Origin: GWA1-39-11 sp964640435 | GTDB lineage: Bacteria; Patescibacteriota; Microgenomatia; Levybacterales; GWA1-39-11 | Direction: 5' to 3' | DNA length: 12,070 nucleotides | Assembly (NCBI GenBank): GCA_964640435.1 | Contig: CAZXFJ010000030.1 | Location: 1 to 12,070, forward strand | Shown here: piece after piece, positions 1 through 7,310 of the stretch | How the letters are laid out: each line of letters begins with the position of its first letter | Position numbering within the stretch: position 1 is the first letter of the stretch | Program-made: the position numbers and the translations under genes | The notes under the pieces: generated by a model | Told to the model about the DNA's origin: nothing | The model's input: only the letters and a program-made list of their open reading frames with translations | The model's database searches: none

Positions 1-1
1 C

Positions 2-1117
2 AATACTTTATCTCGCAAAATTGAACCTTTTAAAACTCTTAAAGATCAGGAGGTGTCAATGTATGTTTGTGGGATAACTCCATACGACACAACTCATCTA
101 GGGCATGCCTTTGTGTATATGTCCTTTGATGCTTTAAGCCGTTATCTTCAATATTTAGGATACAAAGTTAACTACACGCAAAATGTTACTGATATTGATG
201 ATGATATTCTAAAAAGAGCAGAGCAGGAAAATCGTGACTGGCAGGAGCTTGGAAAATATTGGACTGATAAATTCGTTGCAGATTTAAAGTCTCTAAATAT
301 TCAAATGCCGACACACTATGTAAAAGCGACAGATTCAATAGAAACAATTATAAAAGTTGTTTCAAAGCTTGTTGAGAAAGGAATTGCATATGAAGTTGAC
401 GGAACTGTATATTTTGATGTTACAAAATTTCCAAACTATGGAGAATTATCAAAGTTTTCAGAAAAGCAAATGATAATACTTTCTCGTGAACGTGGTGCAA
501 ATCCGGATGATTCAAATAAGAAAAATCCCTTAGATTTCATTTTATGGCAGAAAACAAAAGATGGGGAGCCATCGTGGGAATCACCTTGGGGAAAAGGTCG
601 ACCAGGTTGGCATATAGAATGCTCATCAATGATTCTTGACTATCTTGGAGAGCAAATTGATATCCACGGCGGAGGGAGAGATTTAATTTTTCCTCATCAT
701 GAGAGTGAAATTGCACAAAGCGAGTCTTTTACGGGGAAATCTCCTTTTGTTTCATGTTGGATGCACATTGGAACAGTTTTTTATCAAGGAGAGAAGATGG
801 CCAAGTCTTTAGGAAATTTAGTTATGATAGAAAAACTCTTAGAAAAGTATTCTGCAAATGAAATACGTTTTTGTCTTCTAAAACACCATTATCGTGCGCT
901 TTGGGAATTTGAAGAGCTTGAGATGCAAGACTGCGCTGAGGAGTTTAAAACTCTTTTTGATGAATGCGAGCAAAAAGAGGAGTCAGACGAGATCGACCAG
1001 GATTTTCTAGATGCTTTAGATAATGATTTTGATACTCCAAGAGCTTTGGAAATTCTCCTCGAGAAAAAGCCAAAATCTCTTAAAAAATGTCTCTTGCTTC
1101 TCGGTTTTCAGGTTTAA
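2..1117 (+). CDS. cysS: Short CysRS/MshC-family cysteine-activating ligase (5' partial)
   Basis: Class I aminoacyl-tRNA-synthetase-fold enzyme that activates cysteine with ATP. The gene starts before the window: the frame is open from base 2 and the first codons already read as family sequence (NTLSRKIEPF), so the GTG at 53 and ATG at 59 with the AGGAGG-like bases before them are internal. Visible motifs are the zinc-site Cys in MYVCGITPYD, the HIGH motif as HLGH (95-106), PGWHIECSS, FPHHESEIAQS, and the KMSKS motif as KMAKS (794-808). The protein stops about 105 residues after KMAKS, just past the DNDFDTPRAL segment, so the C-terminal anticodon-binding part of ordinary CysRS (about 460 aa) is absent. 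That length, and the MYVCGITPYD-TTHLGH wording, also fit the mycothiol ligase MshC. Family is certain; tRNA charging versus an MshC-like reaction is not settled. Confidence 0.92.
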   Translation, partial: NTLSRKIEPFKTLKDQEVSMYVCGITPYDTTHLGHAFVYMSFDALSRYLQYLGYKVNYTQNVTDIDDDILKRAEQENRDWQELGKYWTDKFVADLKSLNIQMPTHYVKATDSIETIIKVVSKLVEKGIAYEVDGTVYFDVTKFPNYGELSKFSEKQMIILSRERGANPDDSNKKNPLDFILWQKTKDGEPSWESPWGKGRPGWHIECSSMILDYLGEQIDIHGGGRDLIFPHHESEIAQSESFTGKSPFVSCWMHIGTVFYQGEKMAKSLGNLVMIEKLLEKYSANEIRFCLLKHHYRALWEFEELEMQDCAEEFKTLFDECEQKEESDEIDQDFLDALDNDFDTPRALEILLEKKPKSLKKCLLLLGFQV

Positions 1118-1120
1118 TTT

Positions 1121-1128
1121 GATATAAT
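1121..1128 (+). promoter_or_regulatory. Extended -10 promoter of yidD, leaderless
   Basis: TATAAT at 1123-1128 is preceded by TGA, giving an extended -10. Counting 7 nt from its last base places +1 at 1135, exactly the A of an ATG. No convincing -35 and no Shine-Dalgarno are present. This picks 1135, not the in-frame ATG at 1129 that abuts the -10 box, as the yidD start. Confidence 0.75.
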
Positions 1129-1134
1129 ATGCCC

Positions 1135-1350
1135 ATGAAAAAGTTAGCGTTATCAACAATAAATTTGTATCAGGCAATTTTTAGAACATTGGTGCAGAGT
1201 AGGGGTGCTTGTAGGTATTTTCCTACCTGCTCTGACTATACATATGAAGCAATAGAAAAGTATGGAGTTTTTAAGGGATCAGTTATGGGAGTAAAAAGAA
1301 TTGCAAGATGTCACCCATTTGCCCCAAGTGGATTTGACCCAGTTAAATAA
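1135..1350 (+). CDS. yidD: YidD membrane protein insertion efficiency factor
   Basis: Small membrane-associated protein of the YidD family (DUF37), thought to help YidC/Oxa1-dependent insertion of inner-membrane proteins. The predicted 71-aa product has the family core almost intact: CRYFPTCSDY (Cys26 and Cys32), YEAIEKYGVFKG, RIARCHPF (Cys59) and the closing GFDPV. An amphipathic N-terminal helix (about residues 4-20) precedes the core. It is slightly shorter than the E. coli protein (85 aa), at the N-terminus. The start at 1135 was chosen because the promoter puts +1 on that base; ATG 1129 would add only two residues. Usual partners rpmH, rnpA and yidC are not adjacent. It is followed after 2 nt by a 67-aa gene that probably shares its mRNA. 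Confidence 0.95.
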   Translation: MKKLALSTINLYQAIFRTLVQSRGACRYFPTCSDYTYEAIEKYGVFKGSVMGVKRIARCHPFAPSGFDPVK

Positions 1351-1352
1351 GT

Positions 1353-1556
1353 ATGGCTAAAAAAGAACAAGGAGATTACGTGCCTATTAATCGAGTTAGG
1401 AAGATCCTTAATTCTTCCGACGTTACAATAACCAAAGCAACAAGAGACTTGAATCCTCCCTTAAATACTTCAGGAAGATCTATTCATGTTTCAGAAATTG
1501 AGCGCGTAAGAGAGGCGCTGGAAAAATATAAAGAGGATTTAAAAAAACCTTCATAA
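1353..1556 (+). CDS. Hypothetical 67-aa charged protein
   Basis: Family not recognised. The ATG lies 2 nt after the yidD stop with no Shine-Dalgarno, so translation probably depends on coupling to yidD. The product is soluble and charged. It has a basic N-terminus, a central stretch (residues 10-45, VPINRVRKIL followed by TITKATRDL) that could form short helices of a small DNA-binding fold, and a C-terminal helix rich in E, R and K (about 47-65, IERVREALEKYKEDL). No Cys, no signal peptide and no membrane segment. Composition and codon use resemble the backbone. A helix-turn-helix role would be speculation. That it is a real gene is supported by tight packing and a protein-like sequence. Confidence 0.7.
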   Translation: MAKKEQGDYVPINRVRKILNSSDVTITKATRDLNPPLNTSGRSIHVSEIERVREALEKYKEDLKKPS

Positions 1557-1561
1557 CTAGC

Positions 1562-1590
1562 TTCCCATAGGCTTAATCCTATGATATAAT
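1562..1590 (+). promoter_or_regulatory. ftsH promoter with an inverted repeat in the spacer
   Basis: TATAAT at 1585-1590 is preceded by TGA (extended -10) and has TTCCCA at 1562-1567 as a 4/6 -35 match with 17-bp spacing. Expected +1 is about 1597, leaving a leader of about 6 nt before the ATG at 1603. An inverted repeat, CATAGG (1566-1571) and CCTATG (1578-1583), fills the spacer and overlaps the TG of the extended -10. It could be an operator; no regulator is identified. Confidence 0.65.
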
Positions 1591-1602
1591 CTGCAAATAT
1601 TC

Positions 1603-3498
1603 ATGAATGGTCAAAAGCGCGGAAGGAAGGTTAAGGTAGGATTTAAATTCACCTGGCGCGATCTTCTTCTTTACGGATTCCTTTTTATTTTTATGATCTT
1701 TGTAGTAGCAGGTCTTGGAGACTTGGCTAGTACTCAAAGCTCAAATAATGTCCCAATAACAACTCTTGTTCAAGATATTAAAGGGAAAAAAGTTTCAAGT
1801 ATTACAGTCTCCGATACGAAAATCGATGTTAAGTATAAGAATGGTAAAACAGCAACAAGTTCTAAAGAGCCAAACGTATCACTTTTTGAGGTTCTAAAAA
1901 ATTCAAACGTTGATCCATCAACTGTAAAGATTGAAGTAAAAGATGATACTGCGGTTAACACTTGGATTAATATTGTCTCATCTCTTCTTCCCGTGGTTCT
2001 AATCGTAATTTTCTTCTTCTTTATTTTCCGTCAAGCACGAGGAGCACAAGAAAATATATTTTCTTTTGGATCAAATAAGGGAAAGACATTTAATAAAGAT
2101 TTTCCAAAAACAGTTTTTGCTGATGTTGCAGGAGTAGATGAGGCCAAGCAAGAGATGAGTGAGGTAGTAGATTTTCTTAAAAACCCTCAAAAGTATCGAG
2201 CAATGGGAGCACGTACCCCTAAAGGAGTTTTACTTGTTGGACCATCAGGTACAGGAAAAACATTACTTGCTCGTGCAGTTGCAGGAGAAGCTCAAGTTCC
2301 ATTTATCTCAATTGCAGGATCTGAATTTATGGAGATGCTTGTAGGAGTTGGAGCAGCTAGAGTTCGAGACCTTTTTGCTACAGCAAAAAAAAGCCAGCCT
2401 GCAATCATCTTTATAGACGAGGTCGATGCAATAGGTCGTCAGCGTGGAGTAGGGATAATGGGCGGACATGATGAACGGGAGCAAACATTAAACCAAATCT
2501 TGGTTGAAATGGATGGATTTACACCAAATGAACAGCTTGTTGTGATAGCAGCAACTAACAGGCCTGATATCCTAGATTCAGCGCTTGTTCGTCCTGGTCG
2601 TTTTGATAGAAGAATATTGCTTCCTCTCCCCGATATTGAAGGAAGAAAATCAATTTTAACAATTCATGCTAAAGGAAAACCATTCACAAAAGATGTAGAG
2701 TGGGAGCGCGTTGCCCGAAGAACTGTTGGATATTCAGGAGCAGATCTAGAAAATATGCTAAATGAGGCAGCAATTCTTGCAGCAAGACTTAACAAAAAAG
2801 AAATTGATATGAGTGATATTGAAGAAGCAGCAACAAAAGTTAAGATGGGACCTGAGAAGCGCCGCATGCAGTCAGATCTTGATAAGAGAATTACTGCATA
2901 TCATGAATCAGGGCATGCACTTGTTTCATATTTCTCACCAAATGCAGATCCAGTTCACAGAATTTCAATTGTAGGACGTGGTTTGTCTCTTGGTCATACA
3001 CTGATCCCACCCGCACAGGATAGGGTTCACGAGACTAAAACAAGGCTCACCGAGACAATTGCAACCATGCTTGGAGGACGTGCTGCTGAGGAACTCATTT
3101 TTTCAGAAATGACAACTGGTGCATCTGATGATATTCAAAAAGCAACGGAACTTGCTCGAACTATGGTTATTGAATATGGAATGAGTACTCTCGGTCCAGT
3201 TAACTTTGATATGGATCGCGAGAAAATGTACGGAGAGAATTCTCAGATTTCTGAGGAGATGCAATCAAAAATAGATGCAGAAATAAGAAAGATTATGGAA
3301 AAAGGTTATCGTGATGCTCAAGCTGTTCTTAAGCAAAACAAAGCAAAACTTGATATGGTTGCAGGAGTATTGCTCACAAAGGAAACTCTTGAAGGTGAAG
3401 AATTCTTAGAAATCATGTCAGGTAAAAAAGTTACTAAGACAGCTGTAAAACCGGTTCCGAAAACCGCTAAAAAAACCACTAAAAAAGCTACAAAGTAG
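1603..3498 (+). CDS. ftsH: ATP-dependent zinc metalloprotease FtsH
   Basis: Membrane-anchored AAA+ protease that extracts and degrades misfolded membrane proteins and unstable cytoplasmic regulators. At 631 aa it has the usual length and domain order: a basic N-terminus, TM1 (about 21-43), an extracytoplasmic FtsH domain, TM2 (about 121-143), the AAA domain and the M41 peptidase. Visible motifs are Walker A GPSGTGKT (213-220; the usual second Pro is Ser), Walker B FIDEVDAIG with D272/E273, the second-region-of-homology segment ending RPGRFDRR, the zinc motif HESGH (434-438) and the third-ligand region TTGASDDIQKAT (D509/D510). The last 25 or so residues form a Lys/Thr-rich tail. The start has no Shine-Dalgarno but sits about 6 nt after the predicted +1. 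All catalytic residues are present, so it should be active. Confidence 0.98.
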   Translation: MNGQKRGRKVKVGFKFTWRDLLLYGFLFIFMIFVVAGLGDLASTQSSNNVPITTLVQDIKGKKVSSITVSDTKIDVKYKNGKTATSSKEPNVSLFEVLKNSNVDPSTVKIEVKDDTAVNTWINIVSSLLPVVLIVIFFFFIFRQARGAQENIFSFGSNKGKTFNKDFPKTVFADVAGVDEAKQEMSEVVDFLKNPQKYRAMGARTPKGVLLVGPSGTGKTLLARAVAGEAQVPFISIAGSEFMEMLVGVGAARVRDLFATAKKSQPAIIFIDEVDAIGRQRGVGIMGGHDEREQTLNQILVEMDGFTPNEQLVVIAATNRPDILDSALVRPGRFDRRILLPLPDIEGRKSILTIHAKGKPFTKDVEWERVARRTVGYSGADLENMLNEAAILAARLNKKEIDMSDIEEAATKVKMGPEKRRMQSDLDKRITAYHESGHALVSYFSPNADPVHRISIVGRGLSLGHTLIPPAQDRVHETKTRLTETIATMLGGRAAEELIFSEMTTGASDDIQKATELARTMVIEYGMSTLGPVNFDMDREKMYGENSQISEEMQSKIDAEIRKIMEKGYRDAQAVLKQNKAKLDMVAGVLLTKETLEGEEFLEIMSGKKVTKTAVKPVPKTAKKTTKKATK

Positions 3499-3533
3499 AG
3501 AGGATCAGGATTCCTACTTGTATAGATAATTCC

Positions 3534-3542
3534 TGTTATAAT
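3534..3542 (+). promoter_or_regulatory. Extended -10 promoter of the VirB4-like gene, leaderless
   Basis: TATAAT at 3537-3542 is preceded by TGT (extended -10). The expected +1 (last base plus 7) is 3549, the A of the ATG, so the mRNA should be leaderless. The spacing is the same as at yidD. No good -35 and no Shine-Dalgarno. Confidence 0.75.
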
Positions 3543-3548
3543 AATTTT

Positions 3549-5768
3549 ATGAGTAAACTCGCACACCTTTTAGTCAGAAATCCTAAAGATGATGAAACGC
3601 CTCTTGCTTCTGCATCCCAAATTTTTTCAGCTCTCCTCCCGCACCCATATGTGTCAATGTTTAAGAGAATTTATTACAAACCAAAATCTCATGCATTTGA
3701 AATTTACCTCCTAAATCAGACCGTATACATGTATGCCACAACAAACGAAGAGGATGAAACTCTTGTTTCAAGCCTTATTACTTCATCTTTCCCAACGTCA
3801 AATATTATGAGAACAGATGATCCCATGGAAAAAGTTTTAGCTGCAAAACATGTAATGGTGGGGGAGATGGTTCTAAATTCTTTCCCATATTTACCTATAA
3901 AAACATATGCTGATTTTGAAGATGTCGATCCAATTTCGGCACTTCTCGGATTTATGGCAAGACAAGACGCATCAGTTCGAATGGCTGTTCAAATCGTTGT
4001 TACTCCTGCAACCTTTGCTTGGCAATCACAGGCAGTAAAACAAGCAGGACACATGATAGAGGATTCTCATAGTGCTCAGGTTAAGGACGCTGCAACAGGT
4101 TCAACTTCTGCTGGTGAGAAAGTTAGCTACACACAAAACCCTCAGAAGGTTCGCATGATGCAAAAGGCTGGATTTCAAGGTGGTAAGGCAGTGATTAGAC
4201 TTGTTATTGGTACAGAAAACAATAATGGGTCCTCTTACATGGCAAATTTAGCAGGAACTTTTGGCGCATTTTCACTTGGAGAAGGAAACCAGTTTGTATT
4301 TAGAAAACCTCTTCTGTCAGCAAATAAAAAAGCACTACTTGAGAGAATAAAAACAAGAAAAGTTAATCTTTTAGAGCGTAAGAATCAAATTCTTAACGCT
4401 CAAGAACTCGCGACTATCTGGCATCCACCAGGATTTTTGCTTGCTGGACTTAAAAACATTGCGTGGGGTAAAACATTACTTGGAGAGCCACCTGAAAATC
4501 TACCAACAGTTGATTCAGTTCCAGAAGAAGAGAAGAAGGATGTTAATTTCTTTGCTCGTACCGAATTTAAAAATAAAGACACGATATTTGGAATTAAAAC
4601 ACCGGATCGACGTAAGCATGTTTACGTAATAGGAAAAACTGGAGCTGGTAAATCAACACTTATCGCTAACATGGCGATTGACGATATTCGGAAAGACCGC
4701 GGCATTGGTGTTATTGATCCTCATGGAGATTTATCAGAAATCATAATGGATTACATTCCAAAAAGACGTGCAAATGATGTTGTGTATCTTGAGCCTTTCG
4801 ACACAGAGCGTCCATTTACTTTAAACGTTCTAGAAGTACATAATTCCCAACACAAAGATCTTGTTTCATCAGGTATTGTTTCAATTTTCCATAAAATATA
4901 TGGTGATTCTTGGGGACCACGACTTGAATACGTTCTTCGAAACGTTATCTTGACGCTTCTCGATGTTGAAGGTGGAACTTTAATTGATGTATTAAGACTT
5001 CTTTCAGATGATCGATATAGAGCAAATGTTGTTATGCAAATCAAAGATCCAGTTCTTAAAAATTTTTGGGAAGCAGAATTCGCAAGAATGCCTGACAAGA
5101 TGAAGTCAGAAGTTGTATCCCCAATTCAAAACAAAGTTGGACAGTTTGTATCTGCAAAAATGATCCGTAATATTATTGGAAATCCTAAATCATCAGTTAA
5201 CTTGCAGCAAATAATGGATGAGGGAAAGATTTTAATTCTAAACCTTTCGCAAGGAAAACTAGGAGAAGATAACGCTGCACTTCTTGGCGCTATGGTTATT
5301 ACGCAAATCCAGCTTGCTGCTATGAACCGTGCCTTTATGGCAGAGGATGACCGTCGTGATTTCTTCCTGTACGTCGATGAGTTCCAAAATTTTGCTACAA
5401 GTTCTTTCACCAAAATTCTTTCAGAGGCAAGAAAATATCGTTTGTCTTTAACTCTTGCAAATCAGTATTCAGACCAGCTAGAAGAAGATATTCAGTATGC
5501 AATTTATGGAAACGTTGGAACTCTCATTTCCTTTGTTGTAGGAGCTCATGATGCGGAAAACTTAACTAAAGAATTTGCCGAAATTTATTCTGAAAACGAT
5601 CTTGTTTCTCTTGGTAAATTTGAAACTGTTCTAAAACTTTCTATTAACAGCATGACTTCGGCGCCTTTCCCAGCAATTACATTACCACTTCCTAATGTTA
5701 AAAACGAAAACAGAGAATCAATAATCCGTCTTTCAAAAGAAAAGTACGGCCGTAAACCTACAATCTAA
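3549..5768 (+). CDS. VirB4/TraD-like conjugative-type ATPase (TraM-recognition / HerA family)
   Basis: Large P-loop ATPase of the HerA/FtsK superfamily, related to the coupling and VirB4 ATPases of type IV secretion systems. Residues 1-350 form a poorly conserved N-terminal region with no clear membrane segments. The ATPase core follows: Walker A GKTGAGKST (362-370), a conserved GIGVIDPHGDLSE, and Walker B FFLYVDEFQNF with D610/E611, followed by FTKILSEARKYRLSLTLANQ, a sensor-like segment typical of the family. Proteins of this kind are common in Patescibacteria and are often linked to type IV pili or DNA transfer, but no pilus or mating-pair genes lie in this window. The actual role (DNA transfer, secretion or cell-surface assembly) is therefore inferred. 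The leaderless ATG is fixed by the promoter. It is the last backbone gene before the accessory island. Confidence 0.88.
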   Translation: MSKLAHLLVRNPKDDETPLASASQIFSALLPHPYVSMFKRIYYKPKSHAFEIYLLNQTVYMYATTNEEDETLVSSLITSSFPTSNIMRTDDPMEKVLAAKHVMVGEMVLNSFPYLPIKTYADFEDVDPISALLGFMARQDASVRMAVQIVVTPATFAWQSQAVKQAGHMIEDSHSAQVKDAATGSTSAGEKVSYTQNPQKVRMMQKAGFQGGKAVIRLVIGTENNNGSSYMANLAGTFGAFSLGEGNQFVFRKPLLSANKKALLERIKTRKVNLLERKNQILNAQELATIWHPPGFLLAGLKNIAWGKTLLGEPPENLPTVDSVPEEEKKDVNFFARTEFKNKDTIFGIKTPDRRKHVYVIGKTGAGKSTLIANMAIDDIRKDRGIGVIDPHGDLSEIIMDYIPKRRANDVVYLEPFDTERPFTLNVLEVHNSQHKDLVSSGIVSIFHKIYGDSWGPRLEYVLRNVILTLLDVEGGTLIDVLRLLSDDRYRANVVMQIKDPVLKNFWEAEFARMPDKMKSEVVSPIQNKVGQFVSAKMIRNIIGNPKSSVNLQQIMDEGKILILNLSQGKLGEDNAALLGAMVITQIQLAAMNRAFMAEDDRRDFFLYVDEFQNFATSSFTKILSEARKYRLSLTLANQYSDQLEEDIQYAIYGNVGTLISFVVGAHDAENLTKEFAEIYSENDLVSLGKFETVLKLSINSMTSAPFPAITLPLPNVKNENRESIIRLSKEKYGRKPTI

Positions 5769-5782
5769 ACTAGCCTCATTTT

Positions 5783-5791
5783 TGGTATACT
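5783..5791 (+). promoter_or_regulatory. Candidate extended -10 promoter of the desaturase
   Basis: TATACT at 5786-5791 is preceded by TGG, an extended -10. Expected +1 is about 5798, leaving a leader of about 160 nt before the desaturase ATG. This contrasts with the leaderless backbone promoters. Confidence 0.5.
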
Positions 5792-5822
5792 GCAAACTAG
5801 GTAATACTCTTTACCAGTTTGC
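5792..5822. promoter_or_regulatory. Inverted repeat over the desaturase transcription start
   Basis: GCAAACT (5792-5798) pairs with AGTTTGC (5816-5822), and GGTAA (5800-5804) with TTACC (5811-5815), with one bulged A. The 12 bp form a near-perfect dyad. The predicted +1 falls inside the left arm, so an mRNA starting there would lack most of that arm. The dyad therefore suits a DNA operator, or a hairpin formed only by readthrough from the upstream gene; no T-run follows, so it is not a standard terminator. Confidence 0.55.
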
Positions 5823-5829
5823 GATTTGC

Positions 5830-5925
5830 ATGTGAACTTTGCGTGAAGAATATTATGTTCTTTAACAACCTGTTCACATTTAACATAATCATCTATTCTT
5901 CACTTTGAGCCTGGAACGTTTCCAG
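5830..5925 (+). promoter_or_regulatory. Structured 5' leader of the desaturase (candidate cis-regulatory RNA)
   Basis: The main stem is GTGAAGAATA (5843-5852) with TATTCTTCAC (5894-5903), extended inward by TTATGTT (5853-5859) with AACATAA (5882-5888): 17 bp in all, with a 5-nt bulge. ATGTGAAC (5830-5837), upstream of the stem, is complementary to GTTCACAT (5872-5879) in its loop, which allows an 8-bp pseudoknot or a competing fold. A third hairpin, CTGGAA and TTCCAG around CGT (5911-5925), precedes the ribosome binding site. No known riboswitch class was recognised. Control of the desaturase, perhaps by temperature or lipid state, is inference. Confidence 0.55.
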
Positions 5926-5945
5926 CTAAAGTTTTCAGTTTCAAA

Positions 5946-5950
5946 AGGGG
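5946..5950 (+). promoter_or_regulatory. Shine-Dalgarno site of the desaturase
   Basis: AGGGG lies 7 nt before ATG 5958 and fixes the start. It is notable because the leaderless backbone genes (yidD, ftsH, the ATPase and the exonuclease) have no such site. Confidence 0.7.
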
Positions 5951-5957
5951 CAGACAA

Positions 5958-7013
5958 ATGAACTCGACACAAGAAACAATTGCAATCCACACCAAGCTCT
6001 ACGCTGAGCTTAAGAGAGATCTGATACAGCAGGGTCTATTTGACCCAGCCTACGGGTTTTACGCAAGTCAGGTGGCAATCTTGCTACCGTTATACGCAAT
6101 GTGCGCTTTTGCGCTAACTCTTCTTCCAACCCATGGTTGGTTGGAGATTGCAGGCATTGTTGTTTTGGCATTCGTTTCGGCGGCTGTTAGAACAAATATC
6201 GCCTATCTGGCGCATGATCTCGGGCACCGACAGGTGTTTCACAGCAATACTCTCAACGATTACGGCATGGATCTTGTAGCATGCATCGTTGGACTGAGTC
6301 CTTCTTGGTGGAAAGATGCTCATGATGGGCATCACAGCTTCCCCAACGACGAGGAGCGAGATCCAAACTTTCAGGTTTCGGCTCTGGCTTTCTCTGAGGC
6401 ACAGTTTGCTGCGAAGACGCCGATCTACAAATGGATCAGCAGCAAGCAGCACATCTGGTACTGGGTTGGGATCTGGATCGAACCGGTTCTCATGCTGTAT
6501 CAAAGCTTCAAGTTTCTGTCGCGCAAAGGGCGTCACAGGAACCTTGAAATCGCGGCGCTAGTCGTGTACGGAGTTACCCACTTTGGGTTCCTGTACTTAG
6601 TACTGGGGCTGTGGGGCACCATTCTGTTCACGGTTGTGCACCAAGCCTCCCTGGGGTTTTTCCTGGGATCAGTCTTTGCTCCCAATCACAAGGGAATGCG
6701 CGTAATCCTGGCGGGTGAGGACGTGAGTTTTCTTGATAGTCAGACATCAACTGCACGAAACGTGAGAGGTGTTCTTGCTAACCTGTTCATGGGCGGTCTG
6801 AATCTGCAGACCGAGCACCATCTGTTTCCTCGCATGCCGAGATATCGGCTCAAGCGGGCGCAGCCTATCGTGGAGGCGTTTTGCAGGAAGAACGGCTTCT
6901 CATACTATGAGACGTCTCTCTGGGGTTCCTACAAGGAAATATATCACTACTTCAAAACCGCCGGTCAAGGCAAACCAGAAGTGGTGGAAGTGAAAGAGGT
7001 GGTTGCAGCCTAA
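5958..7013 (+). CDS. Membrane fatty acid desaturase (three-His-box, front-end/acyl-CoA type)
   Basis: Integral-membrane non-heme di-iron desaturase that introduces a double bond into an acyl chain using O2 and an electron donor. The 351-aa product has all three histidine clusters: HDLGH (86-90), HDGHH (122-126) and QTEHH (284-288, continuing LFPRMPRYRL). An extra NHKG (243-246) lies before box 3. Hydrophobic segments lie at about 38-57, 62-84, 166-182 and 196-240. A Gln-type third box is typical of front-end and linoleoyl-CoA-type enzymes; the fused cytochrome b5 domain of many such enzymes is absent, so a separate electron donor is needed. The C-terminal 20 residues are charged and look dispensable. 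A strong Shine-Dalgarno and higher GC than the flanks suggest horizontal acquisition. Substrate and regiospecificity cannot be read from the sequence. Confidence 0.95.
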   Translation: MNSTQETIAIHTKLYAELKRDLIQQGLFDPAYGFYASQVAILLPLYAMCAFALTLLPTHGWLEIAGIVVLAFVSAAVRTNIAYLAHDLGHRQVFHSNTLNDYGMDLVACIVGLSPSWWKDAHDGHHSFPNDEERDPNFQVSALAFSEAQFAAKTPIYKWISSKQHIWYWVGIWIEPVLMLYQSFKFLSRKGRHRNLEIAALVVYGVTHFGFLYLVLGLWGTILFTVVHQASLGFFLGSVFAPNHKGMRVILAGEDVSFLDSQTSTARNVRGVLANLFMGGLNLQTEHHLFPRMPRYRLKRAQPIVEAFCRKNGFSYYETSLWGSYKEIYHYFKTAGQGKPEVVEVKEVVAA

Positions 7014-7029
7014 ATGGCGAACAGGTTTT

Positions 7030-7096
7030 GGGTGCGGTGGTGCTGTTTTGGGTCAATTGACCCACGCCTTCTTTGGCGTAACAGTTCCCCGCACCC
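7030..7096 (+). repeat. Three-way-junction element, copy 1
   Basis: Begins 16 nt after the desaturase stop. The outer stem is GGGTGCGG (7030-7037) with CCGCACCC (7089-7096). One bulged T leads into the inner stem GGTGCTGTT (7039-7047) with AACAGTTCC (7080-7088), which has one U-U mismatch and one G-U pair. The junction carries two hairpins: GGGTC/GACCC with loop AATT (7050-7063) and ACGCC/GGCGT with loop TTCTTT (7064-7079). Copy 2 lies at 9283-9350 and folds the same way. It could be a structured mRNA 3' end, a small RNA or a DNA recombination or insertion site; no T-run follows it closely. Confidence 0.85.
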
Positions 7097-7109
7097 TCTA
7101 CCTTAAAAC

Positions 7110-7138
7110 TTGAGTTTCTCCTGATTTAGCAATATAAT
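7110..7138 (+). promoter_or_regulatory. Promoter reading into the structured non-coding region
   Basis: TTGAGT (7110-7115) and TATAAT (7133-7138) are separated by exactly 17 nt, the best sigma70-type -35/-10 pair in the window. Expected +1 is about 7145. It lies 14 nt after three-way-junction copy 1 and points toward the structured region and the membrane-protein gene. Confidence 0.6.
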
Positions 7139-7310
7139 TCACAACATATAGTAATTTACTCTGTGGTATTTTTGCATATACTTTCCGAGTAGATTTGCTC
7201 TTTGACATTCAGTTTGTGACACTTTTTTCAAAAGTGAGTCCTTATGCATGACTCGTGTGACGTGAGTTAAGTTTCGAAATTGTTCGAGATTTGCCTCACG
7301 CCACAACCTG
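7139..7310 (+). other. Non-coding stretch with moderate hairpins
   Basis: No credible gene. It holds a hairpin CACTTTT/AAAAGTG with a 3-nt loop (about 7220-7236) and a stem CGTGAG (7262-7267) with CTCACG (7295-7300) that encloses a small TCGAA/TTCGA hairpin. With the promoter at 7110-7138 and the terminator-like hairpin at 7311-7347, this would correspond to an RNA of about 200 nt, or the first part of a long leader. Confidence 0.4.

Noticed and set aside
53..61. GTG 53 or ATG 59 with AGGAGG-like bases as the start of the CysRS-family gene
   Set aside because: The upstream frame is open to the window edge and encodes normal N-terminal family residues, so these bases are internal coding sequence.
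1129..1131. ATG 1129 as the yidD start
   Set aside because: It directly abuts the TATAAT box and would lie upstream of the predicted transcription start at 1135.
6114..6536. Minus-strand frame of 140 codons opposite the desaturase
   Set aside because: It is antisense to a gene with complete catalytic motifs and has no protein-family character.
7030..7096. Integron attC site or tRNA-like gene
   Set aside because: No attC core-site consensus and no tRNA arms, anticodon or T-loop sequence; only the general folded shape is comparable.
7014..7106. 30-codon ORF directly after the desaturase stop
   Set aside because: It covers three-way-junction copy 1 in a different frame from the ORF over copy 2, has no ribosome site, and its sequence is explained by the repeat.
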